This document shows positions 44,464 to 54,661 of a stretch of 64,000 nt of DNA, in pieces (the first letter of the stretch is position 1; every line of letters starts with the position of its first letter). The notes beneath the pieces were generated by a model that saw nothing but the letters and a program-made list of their open reading frames with translations, had not been told where the DNA came from and did no database searches. The translations under genes were made by a program, and so were the position numbers. The DNA is from Nonomuraea corallina (lineage in GTDB: Bacteria; Actinomycetota; Actinomycetes; Streptosporangiales; Streptosporangiaceae), in assembly GCF_027620315.1 (NCBI RefSeq), contig NZ_JAPNNL010000004.1:1-64000 (forward strand). The letters are read 5' to 3'.

Positions 44464-44717
44464 GCCTTCCGAAGCGGCTGAAGACGAACACTGAGACGCA
44501 TGTCGAGGGCCCCGGTGAGACGTTTCCAGCATGAGGATGGTGGGCATCCGTGCCGCCGGCCTCGAACCGCGCCACAGCCGGATGCTTGCGCTCACCCATG
44601 TCGATCACTCCTCGTCCACCGTGTGCGAGCCGGCAACACATCGCTGCATGGCCCGCACAGCTCATTCGATCTCGGCGGTCTCCCGCATCCGCTCTTACGG
44701 AAGACCGTGAGCAGGAA
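44464..44717 (+). other. Spacer without recognised gene
   Basis: Between the terminator and the 3' end of the coiled-coil gene I see no convincing gene. An open frame on the minus strand (about 44414-44665) has no ribosome site and unlike codon usage. Confidence 0.5.
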
Positions 44718-45677
44718 TCAACGAGTATCCGCCATTCCTATGAGCAGATACTTAGTCCGCGTGATGCCAGTCGTGAATGAGTGGGAAACAGTTACTTCGA
44801 GAGTGGCGATGATCTGACGCTCGTACCAGTTACGAAGCTGAGGGACAAGGTCCTCTCTTACTTTACCAGCTATCACTTCGCCCTCTGGAGTCACAAGCTC
44901 GAACGCATTTCGAAGGCTGCTTACCCCGCGGAGAGCTCCCACCCTTTCCTGGGTTTCCTCTCCGATTCTCGCACGCTTCAGAACCTCATGAATTCTGCGA
45001 GCTTGGGTGGCGCTCAAATTCGCCCTTTGCTCGCCATCGACCGGTGAAAACAGGCTGAGTTCAGCGTCGATACCGGAATCTGCCATTATCCGGAGCAGGC
45101 TGTTGAGGTGTTTATGCGTTCGTGGGCCGAGTGGGTACACGTCATCAACTAGGGCGTCCTCGTTGAGATCCTCGGGTTGTGCATCGCGAGCCACGAGGAT
45201 GAGTCGCTCAACTGCCGCCACCGCGAGTGGCGCGGGGCGGTCTGTCGTCTCCGGGAAGGGAAGTTCTTCTCCAGTTCGAGGGTCAGCAGGAGCTCGCAAG
45301 TGGAGGACGATCGAGCCAGGCGCTGTGGCTTCTAGAGAAAGCGAGGTCTGATCTCGAATGTCTGAAGGTATAGAACTGAAGGCAGTCGCGCTCCCACGCA
45401 GTGCTTGTCCGATCGACGATACCGTTTCCTGCAGCTCATCCAGAAATGGTCCGAGCGCATCCAGCTTTATCTCAGTGCCGGCGACGGCCGACCCCGTGAG
45501 GTCGATACGCACCTTGGGGCGTTTACAATCGTCGAGGCGCGCGAGAATCTGTTCCAATCTGCGCCGCAGGCTTGCCAGGGACAAGCGAACACTCGGAGAT
45601 GTGTCGTTCGCTCGCTCGGCAATCATGTGTTCGAGTGCTTGGCGCTCCTCTTCGAGGCTGGCGATCCAAGTCATCAC
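44718..45677 (-). CDS. Coiled-coil hypothetical protein, partner of nucleotidyltransferase-fold gene
   Basis: 319 residues, no recognised family. The first 50 residues form a coiled coil (LEEERQALEHMIAERA, LRRRLEQILARLDD). The remainder is alpha/beta with a well-conserved-looking end (YERQIIATLEVTVSHSFTTG). Codon use is visibly less GC-rich at third positions than host genes, suggesting transfer. The ATG overlaps the stop of the upstream gene by 4 bp, so the two form one translational unit. Confidence 0.8.
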   Translation of the reverse strand: MMTWIASLEEERQALEHMIAERANDTSPSVRLSLASLRRRLEQILARLDDCKRPKVRIDLTGSAVAGTEIKLDALGPFLDELQETVSSIGQALRGSATAFSSIPSDIRDQTSLSLEATAPGSIVLHLRAPADPRTGEELPFPETTDRPAPLAVAAVERLILVARDAQPEDLNEDALVDDVYPLGPRTHKHLNSLLRIMADSGIDAELSLFSPVDGEQRANLSATQARRIHEVLKRARIGEETQERVGALRGVSSLRNAFELVTPEGEVIAGKVREDLVPQLRNWYERQIIATLEVTVSHSFTTGITRTKYLLIGMADTR

Positions 45678-46192
45678 CGTACCTCCAAATAGCCCTTGGC
45701 CACTCCTGGACGGAATCGGGACCAGGCGTCATGCCAGTAGTCCCGTTCGTTTCGATAGAGACTCGCGCGGTGATCACTTTCGGGGAACACAGAGACTATG
45801 TAGCTGTCGACATGCGAATAGGAGAGCTGGCCGCGACTGTTACACAACTCTGTGAGCACGTCACGACGCCACCTCGGAAGGCGATCATAAGCGGGGCCAT
45901 CCACAAATGTGACGACGTCAATATCACCAGGGCTCAATTTACTAGTGACAAAACTGCCATCTATCCACTGATAGAGCACGGGAGCGAGCTGCTTCATGGC
46001 TGCTCTGTGCGACCGCCACTCGCCATAGATTGCCGTCCGGTTGCTTGCGTATGAGAACGCTTCAACAAATCGGTGTTTCACATCCCCGGGCGAACACTGG
46101 TATCGCCCCGGAGGGAGAACCCCCTCTTCGGTGAAGGAGGGAAGCGTAATCTGTCGGACGACCGTCAAGGCCCCTCCCGTCGGCAACAGCAT
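45674..46192 (-). CDS. Nucleotidyltransferase-fold protein (DUF6932-like)
   Basis: 172 residues. GVLPPGRYQCSPGDVKHRFV, then QWIDGSFVTSKLSPGDIDVV near 78-97: a GS motif followed by DxD is the polymerase-beta nucleotidyltransferase signature, and the LPPG leader fits DUF6932. Such folds occur in toxin-antitoxin and abortive-infection systems (MNT, AbiEii). The start is uncertain: ATG 46192 or a later TTG/GTG. Lower GC than host genes; coupled to the coiled-coil gene. Confidence 0.72.
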   Translation of the reverse strand: MLLPTGGALTVVRQITLPSFTEEGVLPPGRYQCSPGDVKHRFVEAFSYASNRTAIYGEWRSHRAAMKQLAPVLYQWIDGSFVTSKLSPGDIDVVTFVDGPAYDRLPRWRRDVLTELCNSRGQLSYSHVDSYIVSVFPESDHRASLYRNERDYWHDAWSRFRPGVAKGYLEVR

Positions 46193-46340
46193 AGCTAGAC
46201 CACAATAGCTGACCTGGTGATAGTTCAGCGGGGACAGTCACAACGACTCTGGGTGTCACCGGGTCGCTCGTGGCCGGATTGTCGCGTCCTACCCGTAATT
46301 CACCGGTTCCGACTGCCGTCGAGATGATTCCTCCGGTCAC
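46062..46340 (-). CDS. Possible small coupled ORF (doubtful)
   Basis: A 92-residue frame starts with GTG at 46340 overlapping the NYN gene stop by 4 bp (GTGA) and fills the 144-bp gap before the nucleotidyltransferase gene. It then overlaps that gene's first 131 bp in another frame. The coupling is suggestive, but composition and the long overlap argue against a conserved protein. Confidence 0.3.
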   Translation of the reverse strand: MTGGIISTAVGTGELRVGRDNPATSDPVTPRVVVTVPAELSPGQLLWSSYAVADGRGLDGRPTDYASLLHRRGGSPSGAIPVFARGCETPIC

Positions 46341-46798
46341 GCTGCCAGAGCCGTATCCAGGTAAGTGATGTCGCCGGTCGCCACGTACAGGCGCCAGCTC
46401 AGCAGGCCGTGGCGCGTCACGATGGTGACGCGGACGCCGGCGGTGGCGAGCCAGACGACGAGGTCGGCGAAGTAGCCGTCTCCCGAGCCGATGAAGACCC
46501 GTTCGAAGCGCAGGTCGATGCGGTCGCCGATGGCAACCTCCGTCAGCACGCTGTCGGCGCCGTCCGGGCCTGAGCGGGTCAGGATCTGGGCTCCGCAGAT
46601 CCCGCGGCCGACCTCGACCAGTGAGCGGGGATTTACTCCGACGACGAACTGGTCCAGGGGGCCGACCGGCACTCGCTGCCCGTACTCGCTCATGGTCTGC
46701 TCGACCTCCGCCGTGGTCGGCAGAGGTGACGCCGTCAGGTTCTCGATGTCCAGTAAGTGAATCGCACGCCCGTCACGCAGGGATCGCATCGCCCTCAC
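46337..46798 (-). CDS. NYN (PIN-like) domain protein
   Basis: 153 residues with NYN/PIN-like ribonuclease features. The first strand carries HLLDIENLTAS (catalytic Asp near 16). VGRGICGAQILTRSGPDGAD follows near 65, and the third acidic cluster is FIGSGDGYFADLVVWLATAG near 105. GVRVTIVTRHGLLSWRLYVA completes the fold. NYN proteins cleave RNA in turnover or defence. It is upstream of the nucleotidyltransferase/coiled-coil pair and divergent from hsdM, with 205 bp between. Confidence 0.85.
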   Translation of the reverse strand: MRAMRSLRDGRAIHLLDIENLTASPLPTTAEVEQTMSEYGQRVPVGPLDQFVVGVNPRSLVEVGRGICGAQILTRSGPDGADSVLTEVAIGDRIDLRFERVFIGSGDGYFADLVVWLATAGVRVTIVTRHGLLSWRLYVATGDITYLDTALAA

Positions 46799-47003
46799 CC
46801 TCCTCGGCTATATGACCGGGAAGGCTAGTTGACTGTGAACTCAGTATGCAAGCGACTTCTAGGGTGTGTACACATCAGCTTGGCAGTGCTAGCGTGCTGT
46901 CAACGGTTGTGCGGTCGGAACGCTGGAGAAGCGCGTGTCCGTTGATGAGACGCCTGCAAGACTGAGCCGGATGTCCCACTGACTGAAGGAGATGGGCCAC
47001 CTC

Positions 47004-49442
47004 GTGGCGAAGCTGACGTTGCCGCAGCTTGAGCGGCACCTGTTCGGAGCGGCCGACATCCTCCGCGGCAAGATGGACGCCTCGGAGTTCAAGGAATACA
47101 TCTTCGGGATGCTGTTCCTGAAGCGCGCTTCCGACCAGTTCGACGTGGTGCGCGACGAGCTCATCAAGAAGTGGCTCGCCCAGGGCAAGAGCCAGGAGGA
47201 AGCCGAGCGGATGGCGGGCTCCCCCGCCTTCTACCGGGGTGAGAGCTTCTTCGTGCCTCAGGAGTCCCGCTGGTCGCACATCCGGGACCACTCCCGGGAG
47301 AAGAACGTCGGCAACCTGCTCAACAAGGCGCTGGAAGGGCTGGCCAACTACAACTCCACCGCCCTCGAAGGCGTGCTGGAACACATCGACTTCATGCGCA
47401 AGGTCGGCCAGTCGACCATCTCCGACAAGCGACTGCAGCAGCTCATCGACCATTTCCAACGGGTGCGGCTGCGCAACGAGGACTTCGAGTTCCCCGACTT
47501 GCTGGGCGCGGCGTACGAGTACCTGATCGGGCAGTTCGCCGACTCGGCCGGCAAGAAGGGCGGCGAGTTCTACACGCCGCGTGGTGTGGTGCGGATGATG
47601 GTTCGCCTGGTCAACCCGAGGCCCGGCATGCGCGTCTACGACCCGTGCGCCGGCTCGGGCGGCATGCTCATCCACGCCAAGGAGTACATCGACGAGCACG
47701 GCCTGGACTCTCGGGACCTGACCCTGGCAGGGCAGGAGGCGGCGGGCACGACCTGGGCCGTCTCCAAGATGAACATGATTCTCCACGGGGTGCTCAACGC
47801 CGACCTGGAGAACGAGGACACCCTCGCCGATCCCAGACACCTCGAAGGCGGAGAGCTCGCCCGCTTCGATCGGGTCCTCACGAATCCGCCCTTCTCGCTC
47901 AACTACTCGGCCGCCGACATGAAGCACAAGGAGCGCTTCAAGTACGGGTACGCGCCCGAGACCGGCAAGAAGGCGGACCTCATGTTCGCGCAGCACGTGC
48001 TCGCCGTTCTCACTCATGACGGCATCGGCGCGACGGTCATGCCGCACGGCGTGCTCTTCCGCGGCGGCAAGGAGAAGGAGATCCGGGAAGGCATCATCAA
48101 GGACGACCGCCTGGTGGCGGTGATCGGTCTGGCACCCAACCTCTTCTACGGCACCGGCATCCCGGCCTGCATCCTCGTCCTGCGCGGCACCGACCCCCGG
48201 CCTGCCGAGCAACGCCGCAAAGTGTTGTTCATCAACGCCGACCGCGAGTTCACCGCCGGGCGGGCGCAGAACTACCTCGACCCGCAGCACGCCGAGAAGA
48301 TCGTCGCGGCGTACGAGGAGTACCAGGACATCCCCGGCTTCGCCCGCGTCGTGGACATCAAGGAGTTGCGGAAGAACGACTTCAACCTCAACATCCGGCG
48401 GTACGTCGACAACACCCCGCCGCCCGAGCCCCAGGACGTCCGCGCCCACCTGCACGGCGGCGTCCCCAAGGCGGAGGTGGCAGCCAAGGCGGGACTCTTC
48501 GAGGCGTTCGGCATCGACCCGGCCGAGTTGTTCGTCGAGCGCGATGCTGACTACTACGACTTCCTGCCCGAGGGGTGGAAGGCGACCGCCGAGCGCCTTC
48601 CCTCGTTGGCCGAGCCCACTGAGGCCCGGTTGCGCAAGGCGTTCTCCGAGTGGTGGGTACGGCACAGCAAGCGGCTGGTCGAACTACCCGACACGCACAA
48701 GGTCATGGAGACCCGGGCCGAGCTGCTCGACTCCTTCGTCACCGAGTTGTTGCCCCTGAAGGTGCTCGACCGGTTCGAGCTGGCCGGCATCGTGGCCGCG
48801 TGGTGGGGCGAGGCGCAGTACGACATCAAGACACTTGGACTCAATGGGTTCGAAGGCGTGGTCGAGGGCTGGCTGACCACGATCGAGTCGGCGTTCGAGC
48901 TGGACGAAGAAGAAGTCGAGTACTGGGACAAACAGAAGATCGCTGCGGAGAAGCGCAAGGCACGTGACCATCGGGTCGTGCCCGCTCTGATCCCGGACTA
49001 CCTCATGGAGTTGGAGGAGGCAGAGGCGGAGTACGCCGAGTTGAACGCTCAGCTCAAGGCGGCCACGGCCAAACCGTCCGAGGACGACGAGGACGAACCT
49101 GCCGAGGAGCAGCTTTCCGGGACCGAACTCAAAAATCTCAAGGCGCGTACGGCCGCCGCCCGCAAGAAGGTCGGCAAGCTGGAGGACCACTTCCTGCCCC
49201 GGCTCCGCATGGCTGTTGGCGCACTCGACAACGACTCCCGCCGCGACCTTGTGATCGATGTCCTCCGAACGCAACTCTCAGCCCGCCTAGAATCTTGTAC
49301 GGCTGCCGCCCGCCGACTGGCCGAGTCGGCATTCCAAACCTGGGCCGAGAAGTATGCGGTCACGTTGCGCGACTTGGAAGCGCAACGCGAAGCGGTTGCG
49401 GCCCGCTTGGAGAACTACCTCAAGGAGTTGGGCTATGCGTGA
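47004..49442 (+). CDS. hsdM: Type I restriction-modification system methylase, M subunit
   Basis: N6-adenine DNA methylase, 812 residues from GTG 47004 (AAGGAG 12 bases upstream; the ATG at 46992 touches the ribosome site and is less likely). Hsd[22 protein letters not shown]. Motif [18 protein letters not shown] near 212; motif [12 protein letters not shown] near 290. It is much longer than usual HsdM (about 500): from about 510 to 812 there is a helical, charged extension with coiled-coil ([18 protein letters not shown]). The hsdS start overlaps its stop by 8 bp. Confidence 0.95.
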   Translation: MAKLTLPQLERHLFGAADILRGKMDASEFKEYIFGMLFLKRASDQFDVVRDELIKKWLAQGKSQEEAERMAGSPAFYRGESFFVPQESRWSHIRDHSREKNVGNLLNKALEGLANYNSTALEGVLEHIDFMRKVGQSTISDKRLQQLIDHFQRVRLRNEDFEFPDLLGAAYEYLIGQFADSAGKKGGEFYTPRGVVRMMVRLVNPRPGMRVYDPCAGSGGMLIHAKEYIDEHGLDSRDLTLAGQEAAGTTWAVSKMNMILHGVLNADLENEDTLADPRHLEGGELARFDRVLTNPPFSLNYSAADMKHKERFKYGYAPETGKKADLMFAQHVLAVLTHDGIGATVMPHGVLFRGGKEKEIREGIIKDDRLVAVIGLAPNLFYGTGIPACILVLRGTDPRPAEQRRKVLFINADREFTAGRAQNYLDPQHAEKIVAAYEEYQDIPGFARVVDIKELRKNDFNLNIRRYVDNTPPPEPQDVRAHLHGGVPKAEVAAKAGLFEAFGIDPAELFVERDADYYDFLPEGWKATAERLPSLAEPTEARLRKAFSEWWVRHSKRLVELPDTHKVMETRAELLDSFVTELLPLKVLDRFELAGIVAAWWGEAQYDIKTLGLNGFEGVVEGWLTTIESAFELDEEEVEYWDKQKIAAEKRKARDHRVVPALIPDYLMELEEAEAEYAELNAQLKAATAKPSEDDEDEPAEEQLSGTELKNLKARTAAARKKVGKLEDHFLPRLRMAVGALDNDSRRDLVIDVLRTQLSARLESCTAAARRLAESAFQTWAEKYAVTLRDLEAQREAVAARLENYLKELGYA

Positions 49443-50679
49443 GCATTCGATAGGTATCCCAACGGAGGCTGACTGGCCAGAAAGCATACTTAGAGACCTC
49501 TGCCATTTGGTCTCGCGAGGGACAGCTCCAACATACGTCGAGAACAGCCCGGTCCTGGCAATCGGTCAACGCTGTATTCAGAATTCTGGTTTTGACGCCA
49601 GCAATGCTCGCCCACACGATCGACGCCACAAGCGCATTCTGTGGGCTGCTCCTGGAGACGTACTTCTCAACTCCACCGGCACTGGAACGATTGGCCGTAG
49701 CTGCATCTTCGACAAGTCGAATATGTTCATGGTGGACAGTCATGTGACAGTGATCCGCGTTGACCGAACAAAAGCAGAGCCGCGCTGGATCAATGCACTA
49801 CTCCGTACAAGTTGGGGCCAGCGACACCTAGAGTCACATTGCTACACAGGATCCACCAACCAGATCGAACTTTCGCGCAGCGAGTTGACATGGATGTCAG
49901 TTCCAGTACCACCATCCAGGGAGCAGCGGCGGATCGCGGAGATCCTCGACACTCTCGACGCTCAGATCGAAAACCAGCAAGATGTTCTCGAAAAAATCAA
50001 GGCCGTCACAACTGCAGTCATCACTGATGAGCTCACGCGAATCGTCGACTTGGCCGATGCGGTCCTTCCGCTCGTAACACTTGCGAGCATCACGAGCGGC
50101 GTGACCCTAGGAACAGAGACTGGCGGTTCAGTCGAGCTTCCTTACTTGCGTGTGGCAAATGTCCAGGACGGATTTATCGACACATCCGAGATGAAGAACG
50201 TGCGAGTCAGTCGTGCGGACGCGAAGCGCTACCTGCTCGAAGCAGGAGATGTTCTTCTGACTGAGGGCGGGGACCTCGACAAGCTCGGGCGCGGTGCGGT
50301 GTGGGACGCCAGGATTGACCCTTGTATCTGCCAAAACCACGTCTTCCGCGTTCGTTGCGACAAGACTCGCCTGCTACCAGAGTATCTTGCAGCGTATTCC
50401 TCATCACACCAGGGAAAGCGCTACTTTCTCAGCATCGCTAAGCAAACGACAAATCTGGCCAGCATCAACTCGACTCAGCTAAAAAACATGCCTATCCCGC
50501 TTCCCGCCATCGAACTCCAGAAACGACTTATCGATGTGGCAAGCACTGGAGCAGGGCGAATCGCCAGCGAGTCCGATCGACTGCAGCGCCTGAAGGTATT
50601 CAGGCAGGGTTTGATGGAAGACCTGCTGACCGGACGGGTTCGGGTTCCGGAGAGGGAAGCCGTACACGAAAGTCTTTAG
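49435..50679 (+). CDS. hsdS: Type I restriction-modification specificity subunit
   Basis: 414 residues with two target recognition domains (about 10-180 and 205-385) and conserved helical spacers: [20 protein letters not shown] near 160 and the C-terminal [22 protein letters not shown] content and codon use are clearly unlike hsdM and hsdR, as expected for horizontally exchanged recognition domains. ATG at 49435 overlaps hsdM by 8 bp. The recognised DNA sequence cannot be read from the protein. Confidence 0.95.
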   Translation: MREHSIGIPTEADWPESILRDLCHLVSRGTAPTYVENSPVLAIGQRCIQNSGFDASNARPHDRRHKRILWAAPGDVLLNSTGTGTIGRSCIFDKSNMFMVDSHVTVIRVDRTKAEPRWINALLRTSWGQRHLESHCYTGSTNQIELSRSELTWMSVPVPPSREQRRIAEILDTLDAQIENQQDVLEKIKAVTTAVITDELTRIVDLADAVLPLVTLASITSGVTLGTETGGSVELPYLRVANVQDGFIDTSEMKNVRVSRADAKRYLLEAGDVLLTEGGDLDKLGRGAVWDARIDPCICQNHVFRVRCDKTRLLPEYLAAYSSSHQGKRYFLSIAKQTTNLASINSTQLKNMPIPLPAIELQKRLIDVASTGAGRIASESDRLQRLKVFRQGLMEDLLTGRVRVPEREAVHESL

Positions 50680-50769
50680 CCCCGACTTGGGCAGGCTCCT
50701 ACTTGTCCCGGTAACGCGGCTATTTGTTCGGGGGAACAATGTTAGACGGTTTACGGAGGGAGTCGGACG

Positions 50770-53700
50770 GTGGCCGACTACGAATACACGTTGGTGGAAC
50801 GTCCCCTGATCGAGCAGCTCAAAAGCATGGGCTGGAAACACGCAGCCGGCGCCGAGAAAGGCGCCGTCCTGCCCCTCATCGCCAAGGCGTCCCTGCGCAC
50901 CACCTTCGACGAAGTGATCCTTGAAGACCACGTACGGGACGCGCTCGCCCGCATCAACCTCGACGACCAAGGCCACCCCTGGCTCGACGACACCAGGATC
51001 AGCCAGGCCCACAACGCCCTGACCCGAGTCCCCGCCGCCAGCCTCCTGGAAGCCAACAAGCACGTCACCGACAAACTGATCAACGGCGTCGCCGTCGATG
51101 GCCCGGACGGCGGCCGGGACCGGACGGTGCACTTCATCGACTGGAAGACCCCGGGCAACAACGACTTCACCGTCGTCAACCAATTCCGCGTGGACGTCCC
51201 CGGCACCGGCGGCAGCAAGCCGATCGTCCCCGACCTCGTCCTGTTCGTGAACGGCATCCCCCTCGTAGTCATCGAGTGCAAGACCCCCACCGAGAGCGAC
51301 CTCGGCAAAGCAATGGGCCAAATCCGCCGCTACGCCACCGACACCCCGAAACTCTTCCACTCCGTACAGCTGACGGTCGCGACCAGCGGCGAGGACGCCA
51401 GGCTCGGCACCATCACCGCCGCCCACGAGCACTACGTCCCCTGGCGCGACCCGTACCCGCTGACCATGACCGAGCTGGCCACCCGGCGGAACAAGACCGA
51501 GAAGCAGCTCAGCAAGCAGGAGATCCTCGCCGCGGGCGTGCTCGACCCGGTCAACCTGCTCAACATCGTCCACAACTTCGTCACCTTCATGACCATCGAC
51601 ACCGGCACGACGGTCAAGGTGGCACCCCGCTACCAGCAGTTCCGGGCGGTCGAGCGGACCGTCCACAGGCTGCTGACGGGCAAGCCGGGTCAGCGCGGCG
51701 GGATCATCTGGCACACCCAGGGCTCGGGCAAGAGCCTCACCATGACGTTCCTGGTCCGTCGGCTGCGGTCGATCGTGGAGCTCGCGCACTACAAGGTGGT
51801 GGCCGTCACCGACCGCACCCAGCTCCAGGACCAGCTCCAGGAGACCATGCAGCTGAGCGGCGAGAAGGTGGACATCGCCAAGAGCAGCGCCCGCGCCAAG
51901 ACGTACCTCGGCCGGAGCGGCCCCGGCGTCGTCTTCGTGATGATCCAGAAGAACCAGGACGGCTCCCCCAAGGACCGTATGGACCTGGGCGAGGTCAACG
52001 CCGACGACTCGATCGTGGTGCTGATCGACGAGGTGCATCGCTCGCACACCGCCTCCCTCGGCTCGAACCTCCGCGAGGCGCTGCCCAACGCCGCCCGGAT
52101 CGGCTTCACCGGCACACCGATCATGACGAAGAAGGGCCGGCGCAAGACCAGCGTGCAGCTCTTCGGCTCGTTCATCGACACCTACCGCCTCCGTGAAGCC
52201 GAAGAGGACGGCGTGATCGTGCCGATCCTGTACGAGGGCTACAGGGTCAAGAGCGCGCTCCGTGACGGCCAGGACCTGGACGAGCTCTTCGAGGAGGCGT
52301 TCGAGGACCTCACAGACGAGGAGCGGCAGCAGCTCCAGCAGCGCTGGGCCACCAAGGGGACGGTCTCGACGGCGCAGAAGCTCGTGGACGTGAAGGCCAA
52401 CCACATGCTGCGCCACTACGTGGACAAGGTGCTGCCCGAGGGCTTCAAGGCCCAGGTGGTCGCGCACGACCGGGAGACCACGCTGCGCTACCGGGAGGCG
52501 CTGCTCGACGCCCGCGACGAGCTGGTCAGGGACGTCATGAACCTGCCGCCGAAGCTGCTGGACCGCGACCCTGACGACCTGAGGCCGCGCCAGGCCCAGC
52601 TCGTCCGGGCCTACCGGCAGCTCGACCTGCTCAAGCGGATCGACTTCGTGCCGGTCATCTCCAAGGGGGACGCGGAGGGCGAGAGCCGGTTCGACGAGTG
52701 GACCGACGAGAACAAGCAGAAGGCGCGTGTCGACGGCTTCACCCGGCCCTTCGGGGAGAACGACATCGCCTTCGTGATCGTCAAGTCGATGCTGCTGACC
52801 GGCTTCGACGCGCCGATCGAGCAGGTGATGTACCTGGACCGCAAGATGGAGATGCACGACCTGCTCCAGGCGGTGGCCCGGGTCAACCGTACGGCCGACC
52901 GCAAACCGTACGGCTACGTGGTCGACTACCGCGGCGTGGCGCAGAACCTGGTGGACGCGCTGCGCGTCTACGCCGACGACAGCTTCGACTCCGGGGAAGG
53001 CGGGGACGTCGCGGACGCGCTACGCGAGATGCGGGTCGAGATCGCCAAGCTGGAACCGCAGGTGCAGCGGCTCCGGATGATGTTCCGCGATCACACCGAC
53101 GTGGACGGCTGCGTCCTGGACCTGGCCGATCCGCAGCTGCGCGACAGGTTCAGCGCCGAGCTGGCCATCTTCGCCCGTACGGTCAACACGGTCCTGCCCG
53201 ATCCGGCCGCGAAGCCGTACCTGCCGGACCTCAAGCGGTTCATGGTCATCAAGCTGACCGCGAACCGGCGCTACTACGTGGACGGCGGAGAGTTCGATCC
53301 CGGCGCGTACGGCAAGAAGATCAAAGTGCTGATCGACGAGCACGTGATGTCGCTCGGCATCGAGCAGCAGCTTCCGCCCATCGCGCTGACCGCGGCCAAC
53401 TTCGCGGCCAAGGTCGAGGAGATGACCGGCGGCTCGCGGTCCAAGGCGTCGGTGATGGAGAACGCCATCAGGCACCACATCGAGGTGCACCGCGGCCAGG
53501 ACCCGGCCCGCTACCAGCTCCTCAGCGAGCGTTTGGAGCAGATCATCACCGAGCTCAAGGACGAATGGGACCAGCAGCTGCTCGCGTTCAAGGATCTGAT
53601 GGAGGACATCGTGGCGGATCGGCGGGACAACCCGCACAACCTCAGTTCCGTCGAGAACGCCCTGTTCGGCCTGCTGCTGACCGAGCTGGCCACCTCCGCC

Positions 53701-53937
53701 GAGGACGTCGACGACCCGCGGTACGTCGAGGCCAGCCGGGAGATCTACCAGAAGGCGGCGCGGACCGTCCACCGCCTGGACTTCTGGAAGAAGAGGCAGG
53801 ACGTGGAGGACTTCCGCAAGGAGATCCTGGAGATCCTGGTCACCCACGATCTGGGCGATTTCCATCGGCTGGGTCCGGTCGCCGACATGGCGCGTGACGT
53901 GGTTCAGCAGAACCGGGCGGATATCCCGAGGGCATGA
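50770..53937 (+). CDS. hsdR: Type I restriction endonuclease, R subunit
   Basis: 1055 residues, GTG 50770 with GGAGGGAG upstream. The nuclease domain has PDLVLFVNGIPLVVIECKTP near 155-172 (PD-ExK). The SF2 translocase has Walker A IIWHTQGSGKSLTMTFLVRR near 312, DEVHRSH near 420 and RIGFTGTPIM near 445, then a helical C-terminal domain that binds the M/S complex. High GC and host codon use. It is followed after 7 bp by the metallopeptidase gene. Confidence 0.96.
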   Translation: MADYEYTLVERPLIEQLKSMGWKHAAGAEKGAVLPLIAKASLRTTFDEVILEDHVRDALARINLDDQGHPWLDDTRISQAHNALTRVPAASLLEANKHVTDKLINGVAVDGPDGGRDRTVHFIDWKTPGNNDFTVVNQFRVDVPGTGGSKPIVPDLVLFVNGIPLVVIECKTPTESDLGKAMGQIRRYATDTPKLFHSVQLTVATSGEDARLGTITAAHEHYVPWRDPYPLTMTELATRRNKTEKQLSKQEILAAGVLDPVNLLNIVHNFVTFMTIDTGTTVKVAPRYQQFRAVERTVHRLLTGKPGQRGGIIWHTQGSGKSLTMTFLVRRLRSIVELAHYKVVAVTDRTQLQDQLQETMQLSGEKVDIAKSSARAKTYLGRSGPGVVFVMIQKNQDGSPKDRMDLGEVNADDSIVVLIDEVHRSHTASLGSNLREALPNAARIGFTGTPIMTKKGRRKTSVQLFGSFIDTYRLREAEEDGVIVPILYEGYRVKSALRDGQDLDELFEEAFEDLTDEERQQLQQRWATKGTVSTAQKLVDVKANHMLRHYVDKVLPEGFKAQVVAHDRETTLRYREALLDARDELVRDVMNLPPKLLDRDPDDLRPRQAQLVRAYRQLDLLKRIDFVPVISKGDAEGESRFDEWTDENKQKARVDGFTRPFGENDIAFVIVKSMLLTGFDAPIEQVMYLDRKMEMHDLLQAVARVNRTADRKPYGYVVDYRGVAQNLVDALRVYADDSFDSGEGGDVADALREMRVEIAKLEPQVQRLRMMFRDHTDVDGCVLDLADPQLRDRFSAELAIFARTVNTVLPDPAAKPYLPDLKRFMVIKLTANRRYYVDGGEFDPGAYGKKIKVLIDEHVMSLGIEQQLPPIALTAANFAAKVEEMTGGSRSKASVMENAIRHHIEVHRGQDPARYQLLSERLEQIITELKDEWDQQLLAFKDLMEDIVADRRDNPHNLSSVENALFGLLLTELATSAEDVDDPRYVEASREIYQKAARTVHRLDFWKKRQDVEDFRKEILEILVTHDLGDFHRLGPVADMARDVVQQNRADIPRA

Positions 53938-53944
53938 GCCTGGC

Positions 53945-54661
53945 ATGCTGGTGACCGTGAGTGATTTTCCTGGAGTCCTGCGGGTCGGCGACCTTGAGGT
54001 CGCCGTCTCGGTCAGTGAGCGCCGCAAGAGCGTGCGGCTCACGGTGGAACGGGACGCCTCCATCACCGCGGTCGTCCCCTCGCAGGTTTCCCGTACCGAG
54101 CTGACCAAGGTGGTCGAGGCCAAACGTTCGTGGCTCTACGGCAAGGTCGCCGAGAAGCGGGATCTCGGCGAGGCGCCGCCGGACAAGGAGTTCGTCTCCG
54201 GTGAAGGGTTCCTGTATCTCGGTCGTTCGTACCGGCTGCGCGTCGTCGACTCCGGTGACGTACGCCTGATCCGCGGGAGGCTGGAGCTGGCCCGAGGCGG
54301 TGGCGCGAAGGAGCTGGTCGACTGGTACCGCCGGGTCGGCGCGCCCTGGCTGACCAGGAGGGTGCAGCCGTGGGTGACGCGGATCGGGGTCGAGCCGAGC
54401 GGGCTGCGCGTGCGCCCGCTCGGCTATCGCTGGGGCTCGTGCTCCCGTGACGGCCAGGTCAACATCCACTGGGCGACGATGCAGCTACCGCCGACGTTGA
54501 TCGACTACGTGCTGGTGCACGAGCTGGCGCATCTCCACCGGGCCGATCACGGCGCCGAGTTCTGGCGGATCGTGGAGCGGGCGCTTCCCGGTCATGAGGA
54601 CTACCGCGAGCGGCTCCGCCGTACGGGACATGATCTCTGGCTGCCGGAAGAGGGCCGATAG
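53945..54661 (+). CDS. M48-type (YgjP/DUF45) zinc metallopeptidase-like protein
   Basis: 238 residues from ATG 53945 (GTG 53951 or 53957 possible). The N-terminal part is a beta sandwich (RRKSVRLTVERDASITAVVP), and the catalytic part has RWGSCSRDGQVNIHWATM near 165 and the zinc site YVLVHELAHLHRADHGAEFW near 190 (HExxH plus a third ligand). These proteins are frequently linked to type I restriction genes but have no settled function. It is 7 bp after hsdR and its stop abuts the next ATG. Confidence 0.9.
   Translation: MLVTVSDFPGVLRVGDLEVAVSVSERRKSVRLTVERDASITAVVPSQVSRTELTKVVEAKRSWLYGKVAEKRDLGEAPPDKEFVSGEGFLYLGRSYRLRVVDSGDVRLIRGRLELARGGGAKELVDWYRRVGAPWLTRRVQPWVTRIGVEPSGLRVRPLGYRWGSCSRDGQVNIHWATMQLPPTLIDYVLVHELAHLHRADHGAEFWRIVERALPGHEDYRERLRRTGHDLWLPEEGR

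Noticed and set aside
44414-44665. Minus-strand 83-residue frame after DUF397
   Set aside because: No ribosome site, overlaps the terminator hairpin, and no protein-like pattern.
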